NCBI RefSeq assembly: GCF_051401765.1
Contig: NW_027480423.1
Location: 15,252,001 to 15,316,000, forward strand
Source of the DNA: Calliopsis andreniformis
Taxonomy: Eukaryota > Arthropoda > Insecta > Hymenoptera > Andrenidae
Length of the DNA stretch: 64,000 bases
Reading direction: 5' to 3'
Shown: positions 11,441 through 26,200 of the stretch, piece by piece
Layout: each line of letters opens with the position of its first letter
Numbering within the stretch: the stretch's first letter is position 1
Notes under the pieces: generated by a model
The model's input: only the letters and a program-made list of their open reading frames with translations
Told to the model about the DNA's origin: nothing
The model's database searches: none
Translations under genes and position numbers: made by a program

Positions 11441-13929
11441 AGTCTAGGATGCCCGGAACGTAGAAGTGACCATAAATTTCACACTGGTTGCTATCATTCG
11501 TTTTATACGATAGAAAGCTGTTATATTTATATTGTATTTTATGCTTCTGGCGTTGACTTCTTAGGCCCTAACTGTTCGGTCTGGTTGAACAACGCCCTAG
11601 GGTGAAGCCTAGGTTGCCCGGAAAGTAGAAATGACCATAACTTTCACACTGGTTGCAATTATTCGTTTTATACGATGGAAAAGCTGTGGCATCTTTATTG
11701 TATTTTATTCTTCTGGGGTTGACTTCTAAGGCCCTAGCTATTAAGTGTGGTGGAGCAACGCCCTAGAGTGGCGCCTAGGTTGCCCGGAACGTACAAATGA
11801 CCATTACTCTCACAATGTTTGCAATTATTCATTTTATACGATGGAAAAACTTTTGTACTTATATCGTATTTTATTCTTCTGGCGTTGACTTGTTAGGCCC
11901 TAACTATGCGATATGGTGGAACAACGCCCTAGAGTGAAGACTAGGTTGCCCGGAACATGGAAATGACCATTACTTTCACACTGTATGCATATATACATTA
12001 TATACGATGGAAAAACTGTTGTATTTATATTGTATTTTATGCTTCTGGCGTTCACTTCTTAGGCCCTAACTATTCGATCTGGTGGAACAACGCCCTAGGG
12101 TGAATCCTAGGTTGCCCGGAACGTAGAAAGGACCATACCTTTTACGCTGGTAGCAATTATTCGTTTTATACAATGGAAAAACCGTTCTATATATTTTGTG
12201 TTTTATGCTTCGGGCGTTGACTTCTAAGGCCCTAACTGTTTGATCTGGTGGAACAACGCCCTAGAGTGAAGCCTAGGTTGCCGGGAACCTAGAAATGACC
12301 ATAACTTTCACACTGGTTGCTATTATTCGTTCTATACGATGGAAAAACTGTTATATTTATATTGTATTTTATGCTTCTGGCGTTGACCTCTGAGGCCGTT
12401 GCTATTCGATGTGGTGGAAGAACCCCATAGAGTGAAGCCTAGGTAGCCCGGAACGTAGAAATGTCCATATCTTGCGCACTGTTTGCAATTATTCATTTTA
12501 TACGATGGCAAAGCTGTTGTATTTATATTGTATTTTATGCTTCTGGCGTTGACATCTTAGGCCCTAACTATTCGATCTGGTGGAGCAATGCCTCAGAGAT
12601 AAGTCTAGGATGCCCGAAACGCCGAAATGATCATTACAATCACACTGGTTGCAATTATTCCTGTCATACGATGGAAAAACTGTTGCATCTTTATTGTATT
12701 TTATGCTTCTGGCGTTGACTTCTAAGGCGCAAACTATTCCATCTGGTGGAGCAACGCCCTAGAGTGAAGCCTAGGCTGCCCGGAACGTAGAAATGACCAT
12801 AACTTTCACACTGGTTCCTATGATTCTCTGTATACGATGGAAAAACTGTTATATTTATATTGTATTTTATGCTTCTGGCGTTGACTTCTTAGGCCCTAAC
12901 TATTCGATCTGGTGGAACAACGACCTAGAGTGAAGCCTAGGTTGCCTGGAACGTAGAAATGACCATTACTTTCACACTGTTTACATTTATTCCTGTTATA
13001 CCATGATAAAACTTTTGCATCTTTATTGTATTTTATGCTTCTGGCGCTGACTTCTAATGCCCTAACTATTCGATCTTGTGGAACAACGCCCTAGAGTGAA
13101 GCCTAGGTTGCCTGGAACCTAGAAATGACCATCACTTTCACACGGGTTGCAATTATTCCTGTTCTAGTATGGAAAGACTGTTGTATTTTTATTGTATTTT
13201 ATGCTTCTGGCGTTGACTTCTTAGGCCCTAACTATTCGATATGGTGGAGCAATGCTTCAGAGATAAGTTTAGGATGCCCGAAACGCCGAAATGATCATTA
13301 CTATCACGCTTGTTGCAATTATTCCTGTTATACGATGAAAAGACTGTTGTATTTTTATTGTATTTTATGCTTCAGTCGTAGACTTCTAAGGCCGTAGCTA
13401 TTCGATATGTTGGAGCACCGCCCCAGAGTGAAGCCTAGGTTGCTCGGAACGTAGAAATGACCACTACTTTCACACTGTTTGCAATTATTCATTTAATACG
13501 GTGGAAATGCTGTTGTATTTATATCGTATTTTATGCTTCTGGCGTTGACTTCTAAGGACCTAACTATTCGATCTGGTGGAGCAACGCCCTAGAGTGAAGC
13601 CTAGGTTGCTCGGAATGTAGAAATGACCATAACTTTCACACTGGTTGCAATTATTCGTTTTATACGGTGGAAAAGCTGTGGCATCTTTATTGTATTTTAT
13701 CCATCTGGGGTTGACTTCTAAGGCCCAAGCTATTAGGTGTGGTGGAGCAACGCCCTAGAGTGACGCCTAGGTTGCCCGGAACGTAGAAATGACCATTACT
13801 TTCACAATGTTTGCAATTATTCGTTTTATACGATGGAAAAACTTTTGTACTTATATTGTATTTTATTCTTCTGGCGTTGACTTCTTAGGCCCTAACTATG
13901 CGATCTGGTGGAACAACGCCCTAGAGTGA
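11441..13929 (+). repeat. 15-unit higher-order repeat, copy 1 (2489 bp)
   Basis: This block matches the following 2490 bp nearly base for base. Its left edge is AGTCTAGGATGCCCGG with the GTAGAAGTGACCATAAATTT variant, which reappears at 13930. It contains the units GGCATCTTTATTG with TTCTGGGGTTGAC, the GAGATAAG subtype near 12596 and 13260, and AATACGGTGGAAATG near 13496. It is 1 bp shorter than copy 2 because of GATAGAAAGCTG near 11510 (GATAGAAAAACTG in copy 2). No gene is present. Confidence 0.92.
13653..13669 (+). other. CENP-B-box-like motif, 8 of 9 core positions
   Basis: The same 17-base form, ending CGGTG, lies within copy 1 of the 15-unit repeat. It is homologous to the site at 16143 through the 2490-bp duplication. 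Confidence 0.55.
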
Positions 13930-16419
13930 AGTCTAGGATGCCCGGAACGTAGAAGTGACCATAAATTTCACACTGGTTGCTATCATTCGTTTTATACGAT
14001 AGAAAAACTGTTATATTTATATTGTATTTTATGCTTCTGGCGTTGACTTCTTAGGCCCTAACTGTTCGGTCTGGTTGAACAACGCCCTAGGGTGAAGCCT
14101 AGGTTGCCCGGAAAGTAGAAATGACCATAACTTTCACACTGGTTGCAATTATTCGTTTTATACGATGGAAAAGCTGTGGCATCTTTATTGTATTTTATTC
14201 TTCTGGGGTTGACTTCTAAGGCCCTAGCTATTAAGTGTGGTGGAGCAACGCCCTAGAGTGGCGCCTAGGTTGCCCGGAACGTACAAATGACCATTACTCT
14301 CACAATGTTTGCAATTATTCATTTTATACGATGGAAAAACTTTTGTACTTATATCGTATTTTATTCTTCTGGCGTTGACTTGTTAGGCCCTAACTATGCG
14401 ATATGGTGGAACAACGCCCTAGAGTGAAGACTAGGTTGCCCGGAACATGGAAATGACCATTACTTTCACACTGTATGCATATATACATTATATACGATGG
14501 AAAAACTGTTGTATTTATATTGTATTTTATGCTTCTGGCGTTCACTTCTTAGGCCCTAACTATTCGATCTGGTGGAACAACGCCCTAGGGTGAATCCTAG
14601 GTTGCCCGGAACGTAGAAAGGACCATACCTTTTACGCTGGTAGCAATTATTCGTTTTATACAATGGAAAAACCGTTCTATATATTTTGTGTTTTATGCTT
14701 CGGGCGTTGACTTCTAAGGCCCTAACTGTTTGATCTGGTGGAACAACGCCCTAGAGTGAAGCCTAGGTTGCCGGGAACCTAGAAATGACCATAACTTTCA
14801 CACTGGTTGCTATTATTCGTTCTATACGATGGAAAAACTGTTATATTTATATTGTATTTTATGCTTCTGGCGTTGACCTCTGAGGCCGTTGCTATTCGAT
14901 GTGGTGGAAGAACCCCATAGAGTGAAGCCTAGGTAGCCCGGAACGTAGAAATGTCCATATCTTGCGCACTGTTTGCAATTATTCATTTTATACGATGGCA
15001 AAGCTGTTGTATTTATATTGTATTTTATGCTTCTGGCGTTGACATCTTAGGCCCTAACTATTCGATCTGGTGGAGCAATGCCTCAGAGATAAGTCTAGGA
15101 TGCCCGAAACGCCGAAATGATCATTACAATCACACTGGTTGCAATTATTCCTGTAATACGATGGAAAAACTGTTGCATCTTTATTGTATTTTATGCTTCT
15201 GGCGTTGACTTCTAAGGCGCAAACTATTCCATCTGGTGGAGCAACGCCCTAGAGTGAAGCCTAGGCTGCCCGGAACGTAGAAATGACCATAACTTTCACA
15301 CTGGTTGCTATGATTCTCTGTATACGATGGAAAAACTGTTATATTTATATTGTATTTTATGCTTCTGGCGTTGACTTCTTAGGCCCTAACTATTCGATCT
15401 GGTGGAACAACGACCTAGAGTGAAGCCTAGGTTGCCTGGAACGTAGAAATGACCATTACTTTCACACTGTTTACAGTTATTCCTGTTATACCATGATAAA
15501 ACTTTTGCATCTTTATTGTATTTTATGCTTCTGGCGCTGACTTCTAATGCCCTAACTATTCGATCTTGTGGAACAACGCCCTAGAGTGAAGCCTAGGTTG
15601 CCTGGAACCTAGAAATGACCATCACTTTCACACGGGTTGCAATTATTCCTGTTCTAGTATGGAAAGACTGTTGTATTTTTATTGTATTTTATGCTTCTGG
15701 CGTTGACTTCTTAGGCCCTAACTATTCGATATGGTGGAGCAATGCTTCAGAGATAAGTTTAGGATGCCCGAAACGCCGAAATGATCATTACTATCACGCT
15801 TGTTGCAATTATTCCTGTTATACGATGAAAAGACTGTTGTATTTTTATTGTATTTTATGCTTCAGTCGTAGACTTCTAAGGCCGTAGCTATTCGATATGT
15901 TGGAGCACCGCCCCAGAGTGAAGCCTAGGTTGCTCGGAACGTAGAAATGACCACTACTTTCACACTGTTTGCAATTATTCATTTAATACGGTGGAAATGC
16001 TGTTGTATTTATATCGTATTTTATGCTTCTGGCGTTGACTTCTAAGGACCTAACTATTCGATCTGGTGGAGCAACGCCCTAGAGTGAAGCCTAGGTTGCT
16101 CGGAATGTAGAAATGACCATAACTTTCACACTGGTTGCAATTATTCGTTTTATACGGTGGAAAAGCTGTGGCATCTTTATTGTATTTTATCCATCTGGGG
16201 TTGACTTCTAAGGCCCTAGCTATTAGGTGTGGTGGAGCAACGCCCTAGAGTGACGCCTAGGTTGCCCGGAACGTAGAAATGACCATTACTTTCACAATGT
16301 TTGCAATTATTCATTTTATACGATGGAAAAACTTTTGTACTTATATTGTATTTTATTCTTCTGGCGTTGACTTCTTAGGCCCTAACTATGCGATCTGGTG
16401 GAACAACGCCCTAGAGTGA
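13930..16419 (+). repeat. 15-unit higher-order repeat, copy 2 (2490 bp)
   Basis: This is the tandem duplicate of the preceding block, offset 2490 bp. By eye only scattered single-base differences separate them, for example CCCAAGCTATTAGG against CCCTAGCTATTAGG (13726/16216) and ATTCGTTTTATA against ATTCATTTTATA (13818/16308). The match ends at about 16420, where ACTAGGTTGCCCGGAACATGG replaces TCTAGGATGCCCGGAACG. The junction lies in the CCTAG dyad zone of the unit. Confidence 0.92.
16143..16159 (+). other. CENP-B-box-like motif, 8 of 9 core positions
   Basis: This is the copy 2 counterpart of the preceding site, unchanged after the 2490-bp duplication. Confidence 0.55.
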
Positions 16420-18769
16420 AGACTAGGTTGCCCGGAACATGGAAATGACCATTACTTTCACACTGTATGCAAATATACATTATATACGATGGAAAAGCTG
16501 TTGTATTTATATTGTGTTTTATGCTTCTGGCGTTGACTTCTTAGGCCCTAACTATTTAATCTGGTAGAGCACCGCCCTAGCGTGAAGCATAGGTTGCCTG
16601 GAACGTAGAAATGACCATTACTTTCACACTGTTTACAGTTATTCCTGTTATACGATGGAAAAACTTTTGCATCTTTATTGTATTTTATGCTTCTGGCGAA
16701 GACTTCTAAGGCCCTAACTACTCGATCTGGTGGAGCAACGCCGTAGAGTGAAGCCCAGGTTGCCCGGAACGTAGAAATGACCATTACATTCACACTGGTT
16801 GCAATTATTCGTCTTATACGATGGAAATGCTGTTGTATTTATATCGTATTTTATGCTTCTGGCGTTGACTTCTAAGGACCTAACTATTCGATCTGGTGGA
16901 GCAACGCCCTAGAGTGAAGCCTAGGTTGCTCGGAATGTAGAAATGACCATAACATTCACACTGGTTGCAATTATTCGTTTTGTACGATGGAAAAACTGTT
17001 GCATCTTTATCGTATTTCATGATTCTGGCGTTGACTTCTTAGGCCGTATCTATTCGATCTGGTGGAGCAACGCCCTGGAGTGAAACCTAGGTTGCGCGGA
17101 ACGTAGCAATGACCATAACTTTCACACTGGTACCAATTATTCGTTTTATACACAGGAAAAACTGTTCTATTTATTTTGTATTTAATGCTTCGGGCGTTGA
17201 CTTCTAAGGCCCTAACTGTTTGATCTGGTGGAGCAACGCCCTAGAGTGAAGCCTAGGCTGCCCGGAACGTAGAAATGACCATAACTTTCACACTGGTTGC
17301 TATTATTCTCTTTATACGATGGAAAAACTGTTATATTTATATTGTATTTTATGCTTCTGGCGTTGACTTCTTAGGCCCTAACTATTCGATCTGGTGGAAC
17401 AACGACCTAGAGTGAAGCCTAGGTTGCCTGGAACGTAGAAATGACCATTACTTTCACACTGTTTACAGTTATTCCTGTTATACGATGGAAAAACTTTTGC
17501 ATCTTTATTGTATTTTATGCTTCTGGCGCTGACTTCTAAGGCCCTAGCCATTTGATTTCGTGGAGCAACGCCCGAGAGTGGAGCCTAGGTTGCCGGCTAC
17601 GTAGAAATGACCATTACTTTCACACTGTTTGCAGATATACATTATATACGATGGAAAATCTATTGTATTTATGTTGTATTTTATGCTTCTGGCGTTGACT
17701 TCTTAGGCCCTAACTATTCGACCTGGTGGAGCAATGCCTCAGAGATAAGTCTAGGATGCACGAAACGCCGAAATGATCATTACTATCACGCTTGTTGCAA
17801 ATTATTCCTGCTATACGATGGAAAAGCTGTTGCATCTTTATTGTATTTTATGCTTCTGGCGTTGACTTCTAAGGCCCAGACTATTCGATCAGGTGGAGCA
17901 ACGCCCTAGAGTGAAGCCTAGGTTGCTCGGAATGTAGAAATGACCATAACTTTCACACTGTCTGCAATTGTTCCTTTTATACGATGGAAAAGCTGTTGTA
18001 TTTATATCGTATTTTATGCTTCTGGCGTTGACTTCTAAGGACCTCACTATTCGATCTGGTGGAGCAACGCCCTAGAGTGAAGCCTAGGTTGCTCGGTATG
18101 TAGAAATGACCATTACTTTCACAATGTTTGCAATTATACATTTTATACGATGGAAAAACTTTTGTACTTATATTGTATTTTATTCTTCTGGCGTTGACTT
18201 CTTAGGCCCTAACTATGCGATCTGGTGGAACAACGCCCTAGAGTGAAGACTAGGTTGCCCGGATCATGGAAATGACCATTACTTTCACACTGTATGCAAA
18301 TATACATTACATACGATGGAAAAGCTGTTGTATTTATATTGTGTTTTATGCTTCTGGCGTTGACTTCTTAGGCCCTAACTATTTAATCTGGTAGAGCACC
18401 GCTCTAGAGTGAAGCATAGGTTGCCTGGAACGTAGAAATGACCATTACTTTCACACTGTTTACAGTTATTCCTGTTATACGATGGAAAAACTTTTGCTTC
18501 TTTATTGTATTTTATGCTTCTGGCGAAGACTTCTAAGGCCCTAACTACTCGATCTGGTGGAGCAACGCCGTAGAGTGAAGCCCAGGTTGCCCGGAACGTA
18601 GAAATGACCATTACATTCACACTGGTTGCAATTATTCGTCTTATACGATAGAAATGCTGTTGTATTTATATCGTATTTTATGCTTCTGGCGTTGACTTCT
18701 AAGGACCTAACTATTCGATCTGGAGGAGCAACGCCCTAGAGTGAAGCCTAGGTTGCTCGTAATGTAGAA
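16420..18769 (+). repeat. Satellite units between higher-order copies, themselves duplicated
   Basis: About 14 units. The part 16420-17790 recurs at 21235-22605 (offset 4815) and an older version lies at 9.6-10.8 kb. Near 17800 the order changes abruptly: after CACGCTTGTTGC the text continues with AAATTATTCCTGCTATAC, a unit type seen after 10.99 kb, so this is a recombination join inside a unit. From about 18090 to 18660 the sequence repeats 9460-10020 (offset 8633). No gene is present. Confidence 0.85.
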
Positions 18770-21234
18770 ATGACCATAACTTTCACACTGGTTGCAATTA
18801 TTCGTTTTATACGATGGAAAAGCTGTGGCATCTTTATTGTATTTTATTCTTCTGGGGTTGACTTCTAAGGCCCTAGCTATTAAGTGTGGTGGAGCAACGC
18901 CCTAGAGTGACGCCTAGGTTGCCCGGAACGTACAAATGACCATTACTCTCACAATGTTTGCAATTATTCATTTTATACGATGGAAAAACTTTTGTACTTA
19001 TATCGTATTTTATTCTTCCGGCGTTGACTTGTTAGGCCCTAACTATGCGATATGGTGGAACAACGCCCTAGAGTGAAGACTAGGTTGCCCGGAACATGGA
19101 AATGACCATTACTTTCACACTGTATGCATATATACATTATATACGATGGAAAAACTGTTGTATTTATATTGTATTTTATGCTTCTGGCGTTCACTTCTTA
19201 GGCCCTAACTATTCGATCTGGTGGAACAACGCCCTAGGGTGAATCCTAGGTTGCCCGGAACGTAGAAATGACCATACCTTTTACGCTGGTAGCAATTATT
19301 CGTTTTATACAATGGAAAAACCGTTGTATATATTTTGTGTTTTATGCTTCGGGCGTTGACTTCTAAGGCCCTAACTGTTTGATCTGGTGGAACAACGCCC
19401 TAGAGTGAAGCCTAGGTTGCCGGGAACCTAGAAATGACCATAACTTTCACACTGGTTGCTATTATTCGTTCTATACGATGGAAAAACTGTTATATTTATA
19501 TTGTATTTTATGCTTCTGGCGTTGACCTCTGAGGCCGTTGCTATTCGATGTGGTGGAAGAACCCCATAGAGTGAAGCCTAGGTAGCCCGGAACGTAGAAA
19601 TGTCCATATCTTTCGCACTGTTTGCAATTATTCATTTTATACGATGGCAAAGCTGTTGTATTTATATTGTATTTTATGCTTCTGGCGTTGACATCTTAGG
19701 CCCTAACTATTCGATCTGGTGGAGCAATGCCTCACAGATAAGTCTAGGATGCCCGAAACGCCGAAATGATCATTACAATCACACTGGTTGCAATTATTCC
19801 TGTTATACGATGGAAAAACTGTTGCATCTTTATTGTATTTTATGCTTCTGGCGTTGACTTCTAAGGCGCAAACTATTCCATCTGGTGGAGCAACGCCCTA
19901 GAGTGAAGCCTAGGCTGCCCGGAACGTAGAAATGACCATAACTTTCACACTGGTTGCTATGATTCTCTGTATACGATGGAAAAACTGTTATATTTATATT
20001 GTATTTTATGCTTCTGGCGTTGACTTCTTAGGCCGTAACTATTCGATCTGGTGGAACAACGACCTAGAGTGAAGCCTAGGTTGCCTGGAACGTAGAAATG
20101 ACCATTACTTTCACACTGTTTACAGTTATACCTGTTATACCATGATAAAACTTTTGCATCTTTATTGTATTTTATGCTTCTGGCGCTGACTTCTAATGCC
20201 CTAACTATTCGATCTTGTGGAACAACGCCCTAGAGTGAAGCCTAGGTTGCCTGGAACCTAGAAATGACCATCACTTTCACACGGGTTGCAATTATTCCTG
20301 TTCTAGTATGGAAAGACTGTTGTATTTTTATTGTATTTTATACTTCTGGGGTTGACTTCTGAGGCCGTTGCTATTCGATGTGGTGGAAGAACGCCATAGA
20401 GTGAAGCCTAGGTAGCCCGGAACGTAGAAATGTCCATATCTTTCGCACTGTTTGCAATTATTCATTTTATACGATGGCAATATCGTTGTATTTATATTGT
20501 ATTTTATGCTTCTGGCGTTGACTTCTTAGGCCCTAACTATTCGATCTGGTGGAGCAATGCTTCAGAGATAAGTTTAGGATGCCCGAAACGCCGAAATGAT
20601 CATTACTATCACGCTTGTTGCAATTATTCCTGTTATACGATGAAAAGACTGTTGTATTTTTATTGTATTTTATGCTTCAGTCGTAGACTTCTAAGGCCGT
20701 AGCTATTCCTTATGTTGGAGCAGCGCCCCATAGTGAAGCCTAGGTTGCTCGGAACGTAGAAATGACCACTACTTTCACACTGTTTGCAATTATTCATTTA
20801 ATACGGTGGAAATGCTGTTGTATTTATATCGTATTTTATGCTTCTGGCGTTGACATCTAAGGACCTAACTATTCGATCTGGTGGAGCAACGCCCTAGAGT
20901 GAAGCCTAGGTTGCTCGGAATGTAGAAATGACCATAACTTTCACACTGGTTGCAATTATTCGTTTTATACGGTGGAAAAGCTGTGGCATCTTTATTGTAT
21001 TTTATCCATCTGGGGTTGACTTCTAAGGCCCTAGCTATTAGGTGTGGTGGAGCAACGCCCTAGAGTGACGCCTAGGTTGCCCGGAACGTAGAAATGACCA
21101 TTACTTTCACAATGTTTGCAATTATTCATTTTATACGATGGAAAAACTTTTGTACTTATATTGTATTTTATTCTTCTGGCGTTGACTTCTTAGGCCCTAA
21201 CTATGCGATCTGGTGGAACAACGCCCTAGAGTGA
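18770..21234 (+). repeat. Third copy of the 15-unit repeat, with one inserted unit
   Basis: 18770-20340 aligns with 14121-15690 at offset 4649, and about 20510-21234 aligns with 15700-16419 at offset 4815. The difference between the offsets is exactly 166, so one additional unit was inserted between about 20340 and 20510. That unit (GAGGCCGTTGCTATTCG, then TCCATATCTTTCGC) resembles the one near 6260-6420. No gene is present. Confidence 0.87.
20958..20974 (+). other. CENP-B-box-like motif, 8 of 9 core positions
   Basis: This is the counterpart in the third 15-unit copy (offset 4815 from 16143), again with TTCG, A and CGG retained. Confidence 0.55.
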
Positions 21235-24200
21235 AGACTAGGTTGCCCGGAACATGGAAATGACCATTACTTTCACACTGTATGCAAATATACATTATAT
21301 ACGATGGAAAAGCTGTTGTATTTATATTGTGTTTTATGCTTCTGGCGTTGACTTCTTAGGCCCTAACTATTTAATCTGGTAGAGCACCGCCCTAGCGTGA
21401 AGCATAGGTTGCCTGGAACGTAGAAATGACCATTACTTTCACACTGTTTACAGTTATTCCTGTTATACGATGGAAAAACTTTTGCATCTTTATTGTATTT
21501 TATGCTTCTGGCGAAGACTTCTAAGGCCCTAACTACTCGATCTGGTGGAGCAACGCCGTAGAGTGAAGCCCAGGTTGCCCGGAACGTAGAAATGACCATT
21601 ACATTCACACTGGTTGCAATTATTCGTCTTATACGATGGAAATGCTGTTGTATTTATATCGTATTTTATGCTTCTGGCGTTGACTTCTAAGGACCTAACT
21701 ATTCGATCTGGTGGAGCAACGCCCTAGAGTGAAGCCTAGGTTGCTCGGAATGTAGAAATGACCATAACTTTCACACTGGTTGCAATTATTCGTTTTGTAC
21801 GATGGAAAGACTGTTGCATCTTTATCGTATTTCACCATTCTGGCGTTGACTTCTTAGGCCGTATCTATTCGATCTGGTGGAGCAACGCCCTGGAGTGAAA
21901 CCTAGGTTGCGCGGAACGTAGCAATGACCATAACTTTCACACTGGTACCAATTATTCGTTTTATACACAGGAAAAACTGTTCTAATTATTTTGTATTTAA
22001 TGCTTCGGGCGTTGACTTCTAAGGCCCTAACTGTTTGATCTGGTGGAGCAACGCCCTAGAGTGAAGCCTAGGCTGCCCGGAACGTAGAAATGACCATAAC
22101 TTTCACACTGGTTGCTATTATTCTCTTTATACGATGGAAAAACTGTTATATTTATATTGTATTTTATGCTTCTGGCGTTGACTTCTTACGCCCTAACTAT
22201 TCGATCTGGTGGAACAACGACCTAGAGTGAAGCCTAGGTTGCCTGGAACGTAGAAATGACCATTACTTTCACACTGTTTACAGTTATTCCTGTTATACGA
22301 TGGAAAAACATTTGCATCTTTATTGTATTTTATGCTTCTGGCGCTGACTCCTAAGGCCCTAGCCATTTGATTTCGTGGAGCAACGCCCGAGAGTGGAGCC
22401 TAGGTTGCCCGCTACGTAGAAATGACCATTACTTTCACACTGTTTGCAGATATACATTATATACGATTGAAAATCTATTGTATTTATGTTGTATTTTATG
22501 CTTCTGGCGTTGACTTCTTAGGCCCTAACTATTCGACCTGGTGGAGCAATGCCTCAGAGATAAGTCTAGGATGCACGAAACGCCGAAATGATCATTACTA
22601 TCACGCTTGTTGCAATTATTCCTGTTATACGATGAAAAGACTGTTGTATTTTTATTGTGTTTTATGCTTCAGTCGTAGACTTCTAAGGCCGTAGCTATTC
22701 GATATGTTGGAGCACCGCCCTAGAGTGAAGCCTAGGCTGCCCGGTACGTAGAAATGACCACTACTACCACACTGGTTGCAAATTATTCCTGCTATACGAT
22801 GGAAAAGCTGTTGCATCTTTATTGTATTTTATGCTTCTGGCGTTGACTTCTAAGGCCCTAACTATTCGATCAGGTGGAGCAACGCCCTAGAGTGAAGCCT
22901 AGGTTGCTCGGAATGTAGAAATGACCATAACTTTCACACTGTCTGCAATTGTTCCTTTTATACGATGGAAAAGCTGTTGTATTTATATTGTGTTTTATTC
23001 TTATGGCGTTGAATTCTAAATCCCTAGCTAGTCGATCCGGTGGAGCAACGCCCTAGAGTGACGCCTAGGTTGCTCGGAACGTAGAAATGACCATAACTTT
23101 CACACTGGTTGCAATTATTCATTTTATACGATCGAAACACTTTTGTACTTATATTGTATTTTATTCTTCTGGCGTTGACTTCTCAGGCCCTAACTATTCG
23201 ATCTGGTGGAACAACGCCCTAGAGTGAAGACTAGGTTGCCCGGAACATGGAAATGACCATTACATTCACACTGTATGCAAATATACATTATATACGATGT
23301 AAAAGCTGTTGTATTTATATTGTGTTTTATGCTTCTGGCGTTGACTTCTTAGGCCCTAACTATTTAATCTGGTAGAGCACCGCCCTAGAGTGAAGCATAG
23401 GTTGCCTGGAACGTAGAAATGACCATTACTTTCACACTGTTTACAGTTATTCCTGTTATACGATGGAAAAACTTTTGCATCTTTATTGTATTTTATGCTT
23501 CTGGCGTTGACTTCTAAGGCCCTAACTACTCGATCGGGTGGAGCAACACCGTAGAGTGAAGCCCAGGTTGCCCGGAACGTAGAAATGACCATTACATTCA
23601 CACTGGTTGCAATTATTCGTCTTATACGATGGAAAAACTGTTCTATTTATTTTGTATTTAATGCTTCGGGCGTTGACTTCTAAGGCCCTAACTGTTCGAC
23701 CTTGTGGAAGAACGCCCTAGAGTGAAGCCTAGGTTGCCTGGAACGTTAGAAATGACCATAACTTTCACACTGGTTGCAATTATTCATTTTATACGATGGA
23801 AAAACTGTTGTACTTATATTGTGTTTTATACTTATGGCGTTGAATTCTAAGTCCCTAGCTATTCGATCCGGTGGAGCAACGCCCTAGAGTGACGCCTAGG
23901 TTGCTCGGAACGTAGAAATGACCATAACTTTCACACTGGTTGCAATTATTCGTTTTATACGATGGAAAGACTGTTGCATCTTTATTGTATTTTATGCTTC
24001 TGGCGTTGACTTCTAAGGCCGTAACTATTCGATCTGGTGGAGCAACGCCCTGGAGTGAAACCTAGGTTGCGCGGAACGTAGCAATGACCATAACTTTCAC
24101 ACTGGTACCAATTATTCGTTTTATACACAGGAAAAACTGTTCTATTTATTTTGTATTTTATGCTTCTGGCGTTCACTTCTTAGGCCCTAACTATTCGATC

Positions 24201-26200
24201 TGGTGGAACAACGCCCTAGGGTGAAGTCTAGGGTGCCCGGAACGTAGAAATGACCACAACTTTCACACTGGCTGTTATTATTCGTTTTATACGATGGAAA
24301 AACTGTTATATTTATATTGTATTTTATGCTTCTGGCGTTGACCTCTGAGGCCGTTGCTATTCGATGTGGTGGAAGAACCCCATAGAGTGAAGCCTAGGTA
24401 GCCCGGAACGTAGAAATGTCCATATCTTTTGCACTGTTTGCAATTATTCATATTATACGATGGCAAAGCTGTTGTATTTATATTGTATTTTATGCTTCTG
24501 GCGTTGACTTCTTAGGCCCTAACTATTCGATCTGGTGGAGCAATGCCTCAGAGATAAGTCTAGGATGCCCGAAACGCCGAAATGATCATTACTATCACAC
24601 TGGCTGCAATTATTCCTGTTATACGATGGAAAAACTGTTGCATCTTTATTGTATTGTATGCTTCTGGCGTTGACTTCTAAGGCGCAAACTATTCCATCTG
24701 GTGGAGCAACGTCCTAGAGTGAAGCCTAGGCTGCCCGGAACGTAGAAATGACCCTAACTTTCACACTGGTTGCTATTATTCTCCTTATACGATGGAAAAA
24801 CTGTTATATTTATATTGTATTTTATGCTTCTGGCGTTGACTTCTTAGGTCCTAACTATTCGATCTGTTGGAACAACGACCTAGAGTGAAGCCTAGGTTGC
24901 CTGGAACGTAGAAATGACCATTACTTTCACACTGTTTACATTTATTCCTGTTATACGATGGAAAAACTTTTGCACCTTTATTGTATTTTATGCTTCTGGC
25001 GCTGACTTCTAAGGCCCTAGCTATTTGATTTGGTGGAGCAACGCCCGAGAGTGGAGCCTAGGTTGCCCGCTACGTAGAAATGACCATTACTTTCACACTG
25101 TTTGCAGATATACATTATATACGATGGAAAATCTATTGTACTTATGTTGTATTTTATGCTTCTGGCGTTGACTTCTTAGGCCCTAACTATTTGATATGGT
25201 GGAGCACCGCCCTAGAGTGAAGCCTAGGTTGCCCGGAACGTAGAAAAGACCATTACCTTCACACTGGTTGCAATTATTCCTGTTTTACGAAGAAAAAACT
25301 GTTGCATCTTTATTGTATATTTTGCTTCTGGCGTTGATTTCTAAGGCCCTAACAACTCGATCTGGTGGAGCAACGCCATAGAGTGAAGCCTAGGTTGCCC
25401 GGAAAATAGAAAGGACCATTACTTTCACAATGTTTGCAATTATTCATTGTATACGATGGAAAAACTTTTGTACTTATATTGTATTTTATTCTTCTGGCGT
25501 TGACTTCTTAGGCCCTAACTATTCGATCTGGTGGAACAACGCCCTAGAGTGAAGACTAGGTTTCCCGGAACATGGAAATGACCACTACTTTCACACTGTT
25601 TGCAAATATACATTATATACGATGGAAAAACTGTTGCATCTTTATTGTATTTTATGCTTCTGGCGTTGACTTCTAAGGCCCTAACTATTCGATCAGGTGG
25701 AGCAACGCCCTAGAGTGAAGCCTAGGTTGCTCGGAATGTAGAAATGACCATAACTTTCACACTGGTTGCAATTATTCATTTTATACGATGGAAAAACTGT
25801 TGTACTTATATTGTGTTTTATACTTATGGCGTTGAATTCTAAGTCCCTAGCTATTCGATCCGGTGGAGCAACGCGCTAGAGTGACGCCTAGGTTGCTCGG
25901 AACGTAGAAATGACCATAACTTTCACACTGGTTGCTATTATTCTCTTTATACGATGGAAAAACTGTAATATTTATATTGTATTTTATGCTTCTGGCGTTG
26001 ACTTCTTAGGCCCTAACTATCCGATCTGGTGGAGCAATGCTTCAGAGATAAGTCTAGGATGCCCGAAACGCCGAAATGATCATTACTATCACGCTTGTTG
26101 CAATTATTCCTGTTATACGATGAAAAGACTGTTGTATTTTTATTGTATTTTATGCTTCAGTCGTAGACTTCTAAGGCCGTAGCTATTCGATCTGGTGGAG
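21235..26200 (+). repeat. Region A, right part: satellite units partly copied from 16.4-17.8 kb
   Basis: The first 1.4 kb repeats 16420-17790. The remainder is a mixture of region A unit types, including a 167-bp unit with GGAACGTTAGAAATG (one extra T near 23746). GAGATAAG junction subtypes occur near 22556, 24548 and 26044; the last marks the right limit of the region A form of that subtype. No gene or inserted element is seen. Confidence 0.86.
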
